Positions 15,389-23,288 of a stretch of 35,094 nucleotides of DNA are shown in pieces (the first letter of the stretch is position 1; every line of letters begins with the position of its first letter). The DNA is from Candidatus Nezhaarchaeota archaeon. Its GTDB lineage: Archaea > Thermoproteota > Methanomethylicia > Nezhaarchaeales > B40-G2. The position numbers and the translations under genes were made by a program. Where the stretch lies: NCBI GenBank assembly GCA_026413605.1, contig JAOAKM010000008.1, positions 1 through 35,094 of the forward strand, read 5' to 3'. The notes beneath the pieces were generated by a model that worked only from the letters and a program-made list of their open reading frames with translations, was not told where the DNA came from and did no database searches.

Positions 15389-16144
15389 TTGCGCACAGTT
15401 AGGCTAGGAGGTATCCTAGGCCTCTCAACAGTAGACTGGCCTGGTAGGCCGTGTACCGTCGTGTTCTTCGCTGGCTGTAACTTCCGCTGCCCGTTCTGCC
15501 AGAACTCTACGCTCATACCCCTAGACTCAGGGGAGGTCGTAGACGTCGGGGCGGTTAAGGAGAGGTTAAGAGCCGGCTCAGTAATAGTAGACGCCGTTCA
15601 CATAACTGGAGGAGAACCTACGCTTCAACCGCTCGGCTTAGAGACCTTGTGTAGGGCAGCTAAGGAAGTGGGTATGGATGTAGGCATTAATACTAACGGC
15701 TCAAACCCCCACGTACTAGAGACCCTCCTCAAAGCTAATTTAGTCGACCACGTTGCCATCGACGTCAAGGCGCCGCTCGATTTAGTTAGCTATGCTAAGG
15801 CTACTGGGGTGGATGGCGACTGGGCCTTGAAGCAGGTTGAGAGGACCCTTAAGCTACTGGGCAGCTCTAAGGTAAAGCTCGAAGTCAGGACTACCGTGGT
15901 GCCAGGCTTAATAGATGAAGAAGAAGTAGTCTCTATAATCTCCCAGCTCCCAAGGTATGACTACTACGTCTTAAGCCAGTTCATACCCTCCGAGGCAGTC
16001 CTAGACCCCTCGCTTAGGAACACCCCAGCAACCCCCCGCGTAAAGCTAGTTGAGATAGCTAGAAAGGCCATACGCCGAGGAGCGGTCAACGTCTACATTA
16101 GGACGAGGGAAGCCGGGCTGGAGAAGATAAGTGGGGTTGAGTAG
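15389..16144 (+). CDS. NrdG-like radical SAM activating enzyme
   Basis: A 251-residue radical SAM protein of the archaeal anaerobic ribonucleotide reductase activase/pyruvate formate-lyase activase type. The 4Fe-4S motif is CNFRCPFC (Cys30, 34, 37), followed by QN and the SAM-binding GGEP (74-77). The opening LGGILGLSTVDWPG is characteristic of the NrdG-related group that activates class III ribonucleotide reductase. No nrdD or other glycyl-radical enzyme lies in the window, so the partner is unidentified. The start is TTG at 15389, with a TATA-like CTATAAGG at 15358-15365, close enough to suggest a nearly leaderless message. UPF0200 follows immediately. Confidence 0.85.
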   Translation: MRTVRLGGILGLSTVDWPGRPCTVVFFAGCNFRCPFCQNSTLIPLDSGEVVDVGAVKERLRAGSVIVDAVHITGGEPTLQPLGLETLCRAAKEVGMDVGINTNGSNPHVLETLLKANLVDHVAIDVKAPLDLVSYAKATGVDGDWALKQVERTLKLLGSSKVKLEVRTTVVPGLIDEEEVVSIISQLPRYDYYVLSQFIPSEAVLDPSLRNTPATPRVKLVEIARKAIRRGAVNVYIRTREAGLEKISGVE

Positions 16145-16145
16145 C

Positions 16146-16712
16146 TTGAGCTTAGCTATATGCGTCGCCGGCATGCCTGGCTCAGGGAAGAGTCTTGTAG
16201 CCGAGGTGGCCCGCGGCCTAGGGATAAAGGTAGTCTCCCTCGGGGACGTCGTTAGAAAGGAGGCTGAGAGAAGAGGGTTGCCCACAGACGGCAAGACGCT
16301 GGGCCAGCTCATGGTTAAGATAAGGGAGGAGCTAGGTAGCTCAGCGGTGGCAAAACTCAGCCTTAGGGAGCTGGAGGAGGGCGTGGACGTTGTAGTGTTT
16401 GAGGGGGTCAGAAGCCTAGCTGAAGTCAAGGCGTTTAAGAAGAGGTTTAAGAACACCGTGATAGTCGCAGTTCACGCGCCACCTCGATCAAGGCTAAAGA
16501 GGCTTAAGCTCAGGGGGCGTAGCGACGCCCCCTCTTCAGTGAGAGAGTTTAAGGAGAGGGATGAAAGAGAGCTTAAAGTAGGCTTAGGGGAAGTACTTGC
16601 GCTAGCGGACTACGTTGTCGTCAACGACTCTACGCTAAGGGTGGCGAAGCGTAGGGCTGAGGTGGTGCTCAAGAAGGTTCTTCGTCGAGGTGATGTGAGG
16701 TGGGGAAGGTAG
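16146..16712 (+). CDS. UPF0200 P-loop nucleoside/nucleotide kinase-like protein
   Basis: An uncharacterised archaeal family related to adenylate kinase and dephospho-CoA kinase. The Walker A is GMPGSGKS near residues 9-16. A nucleotide-kinase-type lid region is suggested by the RLKRLKLRGRSD arginines, and DYVVVND lies near the C-terminus. The TTG at 16146 gives 188 residues and the usual short lead-in SLAICVAG before the P-loop. Earlier GTG/TTG codons in frame overlap the NrdG-like gene and add nothing conserved. Its 3' end overlaps the start of the UPF0201 gene by 13 bases, so the two are co-translated. Substrate not known. Confidence 0.85.
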   Translation: MSLAICVAGMPGSGKSLVAEVARGLGIKVVSLGDVVRKEAERRGLPTDGKTLGQLMVKIREELGSSAVAKLSLRELEEGVDVVVFEGVRSLAEVKAFKKRFKNTVIVAVHAPPRSRLKRLKLRGRSDAPSSVREFKERDERELKVGLGEVLALADYVVVNDSTLRVAKRRAEVVLKKVLRRGDVRWGR

Positions 16713-17137
16713 AGGTAAAGACGCCGCTCTACCCAACAGAGGACGAGGAGAAGGTAAAGGTCGCTATTCAAAACCTACTAACACCAGGCGAGTGGAGGGT
16801 TGAGGAGGAGCAGGGTAAGAAATTTCTAGTAGCCTCGTCGAGTACGCTGACGTGTCTCAATAGGCTCAGAGAAAAGTTGAGGAGGCAGCGTACTCTAGAC
16901 GCAGCTCGCTACATGATGAAGAGGTTCTCCTCCGTGGAGGAGCTCGCCTTCTACCTTCATAAACAGGCTGCTTATGTTGGCTACGCTGTATTCTGCCTAC
17001 CTGAAGGAGAGTCGCCGCTGGGAGCTATTCAAGTGACTATTAAGGCTAGTGACTTAAAGAGGGTCTTAGACTGGCTAGCTCCACCGACAGTTAACGGTAG
17101 GCCTAGGTTTGAGGTGGACCTGCCAGAGGACCCCTAG
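16700..17137 (+). CDS. UPF0201 family protein (COG1325, predicted RNA-binding)
   Basis: A 145-residue archaeal conserved protein that comparative genomics has linked to RNA metabolism and the exosome, without a proven function. It shows an N-terminal KVEVKTPLYPTEDEEKV strand-helix, a middle helix rich in Arg (REKLRRQRTLDAARY), and a C-terminal VDLPEDP tail. The GTG at 16700 has an exact GAGGTGAT five bases upstream, inside the UPF0200 gene, which fixes the start. Its stop overlaps the RNase Z gene end by four bases on the opposite strand. Confidence 0.83.
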   Translation: MGKVEVKTPLYPTEDEEKVKVAIQNLLTPGEWRVEEEQGKKFLVASSSTLTCLNRLREKLRRQRTLDAARYMMKRFSSVEELAFYLHKQAAYVGYAVFCLPEGESPLGAIQVTIKASDLKRVLDWLAPPTVNGRPRFEVDLPEDP

Positions 17138-18060
17138 TCCTCATAAGCCAAACTTAAGCTGAGGAAGTCGTAGGCTACTTCTGCGTTTGGAAAGACTTCT
17201 TCAGCCTGCTTCTTGAGTATTGAAGCGTCTTGGTAGCGCGGGCTTATGTGTGTTAGTACCAACTTCTTAACTCCAGCAAGCTTAGCTACAGTGGCCGCCT
17301 GCCGGGCTGTTGAGTGCTTTTCCTCGATGGCCTTGTGCTCGAGCGAGTCGTCAAGGGTGGCCTCGTGAATTAAAAGGTCTGCTCCTCTAGCAAACTCAAC
17401 TAGGCTTTTAGAAAACCCTGTATCGCCGCTATAGACTATCTTCAGCCCCCTCCTAGGCGGCCCAAGCACTTCTTCAGGCTTAACGACCCTCCCATCTACT
17501 TCGACAGCCTTGCCCATTTGAAGAAGCTTCCATAAAGGCCCTCTAGGTACCCCCAGCTCAATAGCCCTCTCTGGGCTAAACCTCCCAGGCCTCTCGTCTT
17601 CAGCTAACATATAGGCGAGCGTAGGTACGGAGTGGTCCACAAATACAGCCTTCACCTTGTAGCCGTCGCCCTCGTAAACTACTCCCTCCCTTACTTCGTA
17701 CACCTCGACAGCATAGTGTAGCTTAAAGCATAAAGCTTCCTTAAAGGCCTCGACTAGTTTCGCTAGCCCACGGGGGCCGTATATTGGCAAGGGCTCCTCT
17801 CTACCCATTAACCCCATGGACTGAAGTAAGCCAGCTAAGCCTAGGACGTGGTCGCCGTGAAGGTGAGAGATGAAAATCCTCAGCTTCTTGACAAAGCCTA
17901 TCCCCGCTTTAAGTAACTGCCTCTGACAGCCTTCACCGCAATCAAATAGGAGGACCTCTCCTTTACGCTTAATAGCAATGCAAGATAGCCCACGCTCAGG
18001 AGTAGGTATGCTGCCGGACGTACCGAGGAACACTACTTCAATAGCGTCGCCCAGCTCCAT
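17134..18060 (-). CDS. rnz: Ribonuclease Z (tRNA 3' processing endonuclease)
   Basis: Metallo-beta-lactamase nuclease that removes tRNA 3' trailers, giving the end to which CCA is added. The zinc motif is SHLHGDH (near residues 65-71), followed by LAGLLQSMGLMGR, which is typical of RNase Z. YSGDTGFS and HEATL carry further ligands, and THISPRYQ lies near the C-terminus. The ATG at 18060 gives 308 residues, the normal short (RNase Z-S) length; a GTG one codon upstream is equivalent. It follows the MFS transporter gene after 12 bases, so it may share a message with it. Confidence 0.95.
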   Translation of the reverse strand: MELGDAIEVVFLGTSGSIPTPERGLSCIAIKRKGEVLLFDCGEGCQRQLLKAGIGFVKKLRIFISHLHGDHVLGLAGLLQSMGLMGREEPLPIYGPRGLAKLVEAFKEALCFKLHYAVEVYEVREGVVYEGDGYKVKAVFVDHSVPTLAYMLAEDERPGRFSPERAIELGVPRGPLWKLLQMGKAVEVDGRVVKPEEVLGPPRRGLKIVYSGDTGFSKSLVEFARGADLLIHEATLDDSLEHKAIEEKHSTARQAATVAKLAGVKKLVLTHISPRYQDASILKKQAEEVFPNAEVAYDFLSLSLAYED

Positions 18061-18072
18061 CACCCAGGGGGC

Positions 18073-19245
18073 CTAGTTTCTCAGTAAATTACGCGCAGTA
18101 AAATACGTTAAGATGCTAGCGGGTAGGGAGACCGTCATAATTGCTAGGGGGAAGAGTATGGCAGTATAGTAGCCATAAAATTCCGCCAGCCATCCAAAGA
18201 TATAGGGCACAAGCCCCGCGCCGAGGAAAAGCCCGGGCGATATCATTAAGCTGAGGAGGAGCCTAGTGCTGCCCTTAAATATGTCAGTAGTTAAGGCAAA
18301 GGCTACGGGGAAGAAGGCGTTGTGTGAGGCAGCCATTATTAAGAGCGAGAAAATGAAGAGGGCGCCGTAGGAAGAGGCTACTAACGTAGAGGCAGAGGCT
18401 AAGGTAATGGCTGTCGTCGACAAAAGCACCTTAAACCTGCCTATCTTATCCGATAGAAAGCCGCATAGCAACTGGCCGAGTACGCCAGCTAGTCTAGAGA
18501 GGCCGATGATGAAGGCCGCCAGAGCAGCCGGGAGCTTAAAGGACTCAGTAATGTATAGAGGCATCACCATCAGTAAGCCCGTTCCAGCCGCCATACACAT
18601 GTAAGTTACGAGAAAACTTATGAAAAACTTGGCTGAAAACCCTCGCGGCTTAGCTAGGCGTTCAGGTACGTTGCGCAGCTTAGGCCCTCCCTTAAGCTGA
18701 ACATAGAAGAAGAGGGCTAAGGGCGTTGAGAGGAGGGCCCAGTATGGAATGCTTAACTTCCACGGGAGGCCTGCCAATAATATAAACCCTGCGATTAGAG
18801 GGCCGGCGACCTGTCCTAAAGGAGCCCCTGTCTCATGTACCCCTAGGACCCTTCCCTTAATCGGAGGGGGAGAAAGGCTTGAAAGGAGGGAGATGGCTGA
18901 GGGTAAGTAAAGCCCTAGCCCAACCCCAGCTATGAAGAGGCTCACCGCTAACCACTCTGGGCCCGTTGAGGCCGTAGTTAAAATGAAGGAGGCCGTGGCT
19001 ATCGAGAGCGACAGCGCTATTACTACTTCGTCCCTTAAACCAAGAGTTAAGAGGCCTGAGGCCCCTAGTGAAGTGGCGTAACCCAATGATAGGACGCTTA
19101 TCATTAAGCCCGCCTGAAGCTCCGTAAGCTCAAGCTCAGCCTTAATAGCCGGTATTAAAGCCGGTACGAACATCCTGTAAGAGAAATTGAAGAACCAGGT
19201 AAGCCAGCAGGCTGCGAGCGCTACTTTAAGCTTCAACCCAACCAT
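18073..19245 (-). CDS. Major facilitator superfamily transporter
   Basis: A 390-residue integral membrane protein with about 12 hydrophobic segments and no signal peptide beyond the first helix (AACWLTWFFNFSYRMFVPAL). A conserved MFS pattern appears between helices 2 and 3 (GASGLLTLGLRDE region). The matching position of the second half reads GFLSDKIGRFKVL, the usual G-x-L-(S/A)-D-(K/R)-x-G-R-(K/R) loop, which supports the family strongly. The substrate cannot be inferred: no neighbour is a metabolic gene, and the downstream gene is RNase Z. The ATG at 19245 leads directly into the first membrane helix. Confidence 0.85.
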   Translation of the reverse strand: MVGLKLKVALAACWLTWFFNFSYRMFVPALIPAIKAELELTELQAGLMISVLSLGYATSLGASGLLTLGLRDEVVIALSLSIATASFILTTASTGPEWLAVSLFIAGVGLGLYLPSAISLLSSLSPPPIKGRVLGVHETGAPLGQVAGPLIAGFILLAGLPWKLSIPYWALLSTPLALFFYVQLKGGPKLRNVPERLAKPRGFSAKFFISFLVTYMCMAAGTGLLMVMPLYITESFKLPAALAAFIIGLSRLAGVLGQLLCGFLSDKIGRFKVLLSTTAITLASASTLVASSYGALFIFSLLIMAASHNAFFPVAFALTTDIFKGSTRLLLSLMISPGLFLGAGLVPYIFGWLAEFYGYYTAILFPLAIMTVSLPASILTYFTARNLLRN

Positions 19246-19303
19246 CCCATGCTGGGGTTAGAAGGCACTGCGCGTATTGTAGCGTATTGGCTTCATGGCT
19301 TCA

Positions 19304-20371
19304 TTAAGGCCTCTTCAACACTGTTATCCTCCTCGTAAGCGACTTATGCACCCTGATATCGTAGCGCTCAACTATCTCAAAGCCTGCGTGAAGCGCGCTC
19401 GTCTCTACGTCGATCCCAGAGGAGGCTCCGAGGCATAGGTACCTATTGCGCTTCAAAACCTCAACGGCTGATGTCAAGAAGTCTTCAAGTATTTCAGAGC
19501 ACTTCAGCCCATGGGTCGACGAGGCCCTACCGTAGGGTAGGTCAGTAGCTATGCAGTCAACGCCACGCGCAACAAGCTTCCTAGCATCCCCCAAGATTAG
19601 GTGCGCTTGGGCCTTGAGGGCCTTAATGTTAGCCAGGGCCCCCTTAACCATCATAGGGTCTAAGTCTATGCCCAGCGGAGTACATCCTATCAACGACGCT
19701 TCAATAAGTATGCTCCCGGTACCAGAAAAGGGGTCTAGGAGGACGTCCCCCCTACGCGCCCTAGATAAGTTAACATAGAGCCTGGAGAGCTTGGGCTCGA
19801 GGGCTGATGGGTGAAAGAAGGGCCTTCTCCTCGGCCTCCTTTCTTCAAAACACCTCCTCTTAGCCTCAGCCACTCTGATCCCTATCAAGAGTCTGTCTCC
19901 CACCACCAGCCCTCTAATCACTTCGTCTGGGGTCTTTAAGTCCACCTTGGCGCTAGGGCAGGCCTCCTTAATGATGGCTCCAATGGCCTTCTCAAGCTCC
20001 AGTGAATTAGCTACGCCATGGCCACGCGCCTTCGAGCTCACTCTAACGGCAAAGCTAGCTCCATTTAGCCACGACCAGTCTAAGCCCCTAACCACCTCCT
20101 TAGCCTCTTCCACACTAGCTATAGAGAAGGCTAGCTCTAAGCAGCCCTCCATTATCATGGACGACCTGTCAACTGCCTTAATACATGCCTCTAAGGGCGC
20201 CTCTACTATGACGTAGAAGGGCCCTTCGTCGACCAGCTTCCAAGACTCAGCCTCCGCCTCAAGTATCGCCCTAACCTCAGCCAACGGTATTAATTGATGC
20301 TCGCCAGAGAGAATAAAGAAGGCCCTTACAGCCTTTTGCCTCTCATGACACAGGCTCAAACACGATTCCAA
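19304..20371 (-). CDS. THUMP-domain tRNA guanosine-N2 methyltransferase (TrmG10-like)
   Basis: A predicted S-adenosylmethionine-dependent methyltransferase of the archaeal Trm11/TrmG10 group, which makes m2G or m2,2G at tRNA position 10. The N-terminal half is a THUMP-like RNA-binding region, ending about residue 165. The Rossmann half has motif I DPFSGTGSILIEA, DLDP, and catalytic motif IV TDLPYGRAS (group members usually read DPPYG, so Leu replaces the first Pro). Trm14-type G6 specificity cannot be excluded. The TTG start at 20371 has GAGG four bases upstream and lies inside the end of the upstream radical SAM gene (29-base overlap), implying translational coupling. Confidence 0.85.
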   Translation of the reverse strand: MESCLSLCHERQKAVRAFFILSGEHQLIPLAEVRAILEAEAESWKLVDEGPFYVIVEAPLEACIKAVDRSSMIMEGCLELAFSIASVEEAKEVVRGLDWSWLNGASFAVRVSSKARGHGVANSLELEKAIGAIIKEACPSAKVDLKTPDEVIRGLVVGDRLLIGIRVAEAKRRCFEERRPRRRPFFHPSALEPKLSRLYVNLSRARRGDVLLDPFSGTGSILIEASLIGCTPLGIDLDPMMVKGALANIKALKAQAHLILGDARKLVARGVDCIATDLPYGRASSTHGLKCSEILEDFLTSAVEVLKRNRYLCLGASSGIDVETSALHAGFEIVERYDIRVHKSLTRRITVLKRP

Positions 20372-21488
20372 GCTTCCTCGCCGTGTTATAAGCCTCCTCC
20401 ATTTCTCGGCTAGTGGGCCTCCTAGCTATGTCTGGGAACTTACTCGGCTCACGGGCAACAACGTGCTCCGGCCTGTATTGAGCCATTATGTTAACGAGGG
20501 CCCTAGGGAGGCTAGACGCCAGCCACTTGAGGAGGGGCTTAGTACAGCAATCTAGGTGGTTCGGCAGGACTAAGTGTCTTACTATTACGTCGCCGCTATC
20601 GTGAGCTATAAGGTGGTTCCTCTTCACTACCTCTAGGTACCTAGGGGCCTTTGACAGCCTCTCCGCGCAAGCATCACTGAAGTACTTAAAGTCCGGGAGC
20701 CATATATCGACCACGTCCTTAAGCAGCTCCATGGCCTCTGGGCTACAGTACATGTTGCTGTTCCATAGGATAGGGACGTTTACGTCCATGTACTTTAGCG
20801 ACTCAAGTATTACGTGTAGGTGTGGCGTAGGCTCTCCTCCGACATAGTTAATGTTCCTACAGCCCTCTCGCCTAAGCGTCGAGGCTATGGCTGCCAGCTT
20901 CCTAGCGTCTACCTCCACGCCGTTTAGAGGGTCAGTTGAAATATCCCAGTTCTGGCAGAACTGGCAGCGAAAGTTGCAGGAGGTGAAGAATATCGTGCCG
21001 CTGGGGACGAGGGGGGCTTCCTCTCCGAAGTGGTGAAACCACGTAGACACGCGGCTAGTACTATTTAGCTTACAGAACCCCAGCTCACCGGCAGTCCTAT
21101 CTACGCCGCAGCGCCTCTCACAGAAGGAGCACTTTTGAAGGAGGCGTTTGGCTATTTCCACTTTTAAGTCCAACAGGCTTACCTTAGGCCTAGGCGCCTC
21201 CTCAAGGCCGTAGCCCTCCTTGACCTTGCCCCAAAGCTCCACGTGCTCCTTCGACGCCTCGCGATGGAGCCGCCACAGCTCTTCGAGGGCCTCGCCACCT
21301 CGGTACTCAACGCCTACGCGCTTGCATATCAGGTACTTAGAGGGGCTCTTATTAGTCATGACGGCGTAGTACCAGCTAAGCCTCCTCCTAACTTCATCGT
21401 CCCTCCACACGTGGGCAGCATCTGGCCTAAGCAGTCTCCACAAGCTTAAGGTCCCAGTAACTCGCTGCTCTCGTCGTATAAAGCTCAC
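20343..21488 (-). CDS. COG1313 (PflX-like) radical SAM protein
   Basis: An uncharacterised radical SAM family distantly related to pyruvate formate-lyase activase. The 381-residue protein has a 110-residue N-terminal extension, then an auxiliary Cys set CSFCERRC...FC (120, 123, 127, 139). The SAM cluster is CNFRCQFC (171, 175, 178) and the SAM-binding segment is GGEPT. A run of late Cys/His residues (LDCC, MAQYRPEH) is typical of the family. No glycyl-radical substrate is nearby. The GTG start is at 21488. The gene overlaps the tRNA methyltransferase gene, so a shared role in RNA modification is possible but unproven. Confidence 0.83.
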   Translation of the reverse strand: MSFIRREQRVTGTLSLWRLLRPDAAHVWRDDEVRRRLSWYYAVMTNKSPSKYLICKRVGVEYRGGEALEELWRLHREASKEHVELWGKVKEGYGLEEAPRPKVSLLDLKVEIAKRLLQKCSFCERRCGVDRTAGELGFCKLNSTSRVSTWFHHFGEEAPLVPSGTIFFTSCNFRCQFCQNWDISTDPLNGVEVDARKLAAIASTLRREGCRNINYVGGEPTPHLHVILESLKYMDVNVPILWNSNMYCSPEAMELLKDVVDIWLPDFKYFSDACAERLSKAPRYLEVVKRNHLIAHDSGDVIVRHLVLPNHLDCCTKPLLKWLASSLPRALVNIMAQYRPEHVVAREPSKFPDIARRPTSREMEEAYNTARKLGIVFEPVS

Positions 21489-21519
21489 TCTATCCTTAGC
21501 GCTGACTTAAGCTGAGCTA

Positions 21520-21529
21520 GGTTTAAGTG
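21520..21529 (+). promoter_or_regulatory. TATA box of the zinc ribbon-GPN operon
   Basis: GGTTTAAGTG lies about 34 bases before the TTG at 21559, predicting an almost leaderless transcript. This agrees with the lack of a ribosome site before that TTG. Confidence 0.4.
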
Positions 21530-21558
21530 GAGCCGCGGCTCCCTAGCTACGACTTAGC

Positions 21559-21753
21559 TTGCCCACCTGCCCTGAGTGCGGTGGCGAGCTTAAGTTCGAT
21601 AGGTCGCACTATGCGTATGTTTGTAGGGCCTGCGGTCTCTCGCTAACTAGAGGGGAGTATGAGCGCGCTCAGACAGCCTCTAGGCGCAGTGAGGAAGACG
21701 AAGAGGAGAGTAGGCGTGAGTACTTGAAGTGGTGGCTTAGAAGCAAGAAGTAG
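21559..21753 (+). CDS. Small zinc-ribbon protein
   Basis: A 64-residue protein with a four-Cys zinc ribbon: CPEC at the N-terminus and CRAC about 15 residues later. The first Cys pair is followed by GGELKFDRSHYAYVC, as in TFIIB/TFS-like ribbons. The second half is a charged helix (EEDEEESRREYLKWWLRSKK). The TTG start puts the first knuckle at residues 4-7. It abuts the GPN GTPase gene and is transcribed with it from a TATA-like promoter. It probably binds nucleic acid or RNA polymerase; no function is established. Confidence 0.8.
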   Translation: MPTCPECGGELKFDRSHYAYVCRACGLSLTRGEYERAQTASRRSEEDEEESRREYLKWWLRSKK

Positions 21754-21762
21754 GTGGTGGCC

Positions 21763-22527
21763 GTGTTCTTTACCTTCGTCATAGGCACAGCCGGCTCTGG
21801 GAAGTCAACACTCATCCAAGCCCTCGCCGACTGGCTAGCGAGCCATGAGCTAGACGTGGCTACTGTTAACTTAGATCCAGCAGTGGTCTGGCTCCCGTAT
21901 GGGCCAGACGTAGACGTAAGGGACTACGTAAACATAGACGAGGTGATGAAGAAGTATAACCTAGGCCCCAATAGCGCCTTACTGGCGTGCGTAGACATGA
22001 CCGCGGCTTACGTAGAGCGCCTAAAGGAAGAGATAGCGGACATAAACGCTGATTACGTGCTAATCGATACCCCGGGCCAGTTAGAGCTCTTTGCCTTTAG
22101 GGGCTCTGGGCCGTACATCGCCTCTTCGCTGGGCGGGGAGAGGGCAGCCGTCCTCTTCCTCATAGACTCAGTGCTCGCTGAGAGGCCCTCAAGCCTAGTC
22201 TCACTTCTCCTTCTCGCTACCTCTGTAAGCTACAGGCTGCACAAACCTCAGCTTAACCTCCTCTCCAAAGTAGACCTTCTGCCGAAGAGAAGCGTAGAGA
22301 GGATATTGAGGTGGGTAGAAAACCCCCTCGACCTAATGTACTCCCTCTCAGAGGAGTTGATGGGGGTAGGTAGGGAAGTTAATCAGCGTATCTGTGAAGC
22401 TCTACACGATATAAACCCAAGCCTCCACCTATTACCAGTATCCGCTAAGACTGGGGAGGGCCTAGACGACCTCTTCTCGCAGCTTCAGTGGGTGTTTGGA
22501 GGTGGAGGCGAAGAGTACGGGCCTTAG
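21763..22527 (+). CDS. GPN-loop GTPase
   Basis: A dimeric GTPase of the Npa3/XAB1 (archaeal Pab0955) family. The eukaryotic members assemble and import RNA polymerase II; the archaeal role is open. Motifs are Walker A GTAGSGKST, switch I DPAV region, the defining Gly-Pro-Asn loop in NLGPNSAL, G3 DTPGQLE, G4 with SKVD, and G5 VSAKTGEG. The GTG at 21763 is preceded at proper spacing by AGGTGGT and begins FFTFVIGTAGSGKST, as the family usually does. A GTG three codons earlier, directly after the zinc ribbon stop, is also possible. About 254 residues, the usual length. Confidence 0.92.
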   Translation: MFFTFVIGTAGSGKSTLIQALADWLASHELDVATVNLDPAVVWLPYGPDVDVRDYVNIDEVMKKYNLGPNSALLACVDMTAAYVERLKEEIADINADYVLIDTPGQLELFAFRGSGPYIASSLGGERAAVLFLIDSVLAERPSSLVSLLLLATSVSYRLHKPQLNLLSKVDLLPKRSVERILRWVENPLDLMYSLSEELMGVGREVNQRICEALHDINPSLHLLPVSAKTGEGLDDLFSQLQWVFGGGGEEYGP

Positions 22528-22529
22528 CT

Positions 22530-23288
22530 TCACTGACCGGAGCGGTAGGGACAAGAGCAGCCTCGCTCAGCTGGAATAAGCGCTACGGCCTCCTCTAAGG
22601 ACAAATATACCTTGTGCTTAATGCTATCCATGACCCTAGCGACTTCTCCAGCTGTCACCATGCTCTGCATGCCCGCGGCCATGTTAGTAACTAGGCAGAG
22701 GACAGCGTAGCAAAGCCCTGCTTCACGGGCGAGGGCGGCCTCAGTGGCCACGGTCATACCTACCACGTCGCCTCCAAGCACTCTAATAGCCCTTATCTCA
22801 GCGGGGGTCTCAAAGCGAGGGCCCTCAGTACATGCATACACCCCTCCATCCCAAACCTCAAGCCCAGCCTTCTTAGAAGCCTCTATAAGTACTGTCCTTA
22901 GCTCAGGACAGAACGGCTCGCTCATATCTACATGAACAACCTTAGGTCCTTCGTAGAGGCTCGGAGGCCTAGACTTAGCTAAGTCTAGGAAGTCGCTAAC
23001 AACGACCGCCATCCCAGGGCGGATGTGCTCTCTTAGTGAGCCTACTGCTCCAGTCGCTAAGACCCTCTCCACCCCAAGCCTCTTGAGCGCTAAGACGTTA
23101 GCTCGGTAGTCCACCCTATGTGGAGGAACAGCGTGCGTAAAGCCATGCCTAGGCACGACCGCTACTTCTACCCCTCCTAATTTAGTTAGAGAAGTCTCTA
23201 CACTGCCGAATCGAGTAGATACTCTCACGTTCCTCCCACGCTTAGCTAACTCTTCAACCCCACTTCCTGCAATTATCCCTACCTTCAG
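22530..23288 (-). CDS. Methylthioadenosine/methylthioinosine phosphorylase family, apparent CTG start
   Basis: Purine nucleoside phosphorylase-family enzyme of 252 residues. It shows the phosphate-binding GSG, PRHGFTHAVPPHRVDYRAN, GAVGSL, TEGPRFETPAEI, and GMT-TEAALAREAG segments, plus a C-terminal CSC. Family members start M(K)xGIIxGSG. That segment is encoded here upstream of the first usable GTG (23228), and no ATG, GTG or TTG precedes it in frame. A CTG at 23288 gives (M)KVGIIAGSG, with GGAGGTGG seven bases upstream, so I infer a CTG start. The base-recognition segment is TNMAAG rather than TDYD, favouring a 6-oxopurine substrate. It overlaps the DUF373 gene by 35 bases. Confidence 0.87.
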   Translation of the reverse strand: MKVGIIAGSGVEELAKRGRNVRVSTRFGSVETSLTKLGGVEVAVVPRHGFTHAVPPHRVDYRANVLALKRLGVERVLATGAVGSLREHIRPGMAVVVSDFLDLAKSRPPSLYEGPKVVHVDMSEPFCPELRTVLIEASKKAGLEVWDGGVYACTEGPRFETPAEIRAIRVLGGDVVGMTVATEAALAREAGLCYAVLCLVTNMAAGMQSMVTAGEVARVMDSIKHKVYLSLEEAVALIPAERGCSCPYRSGQ

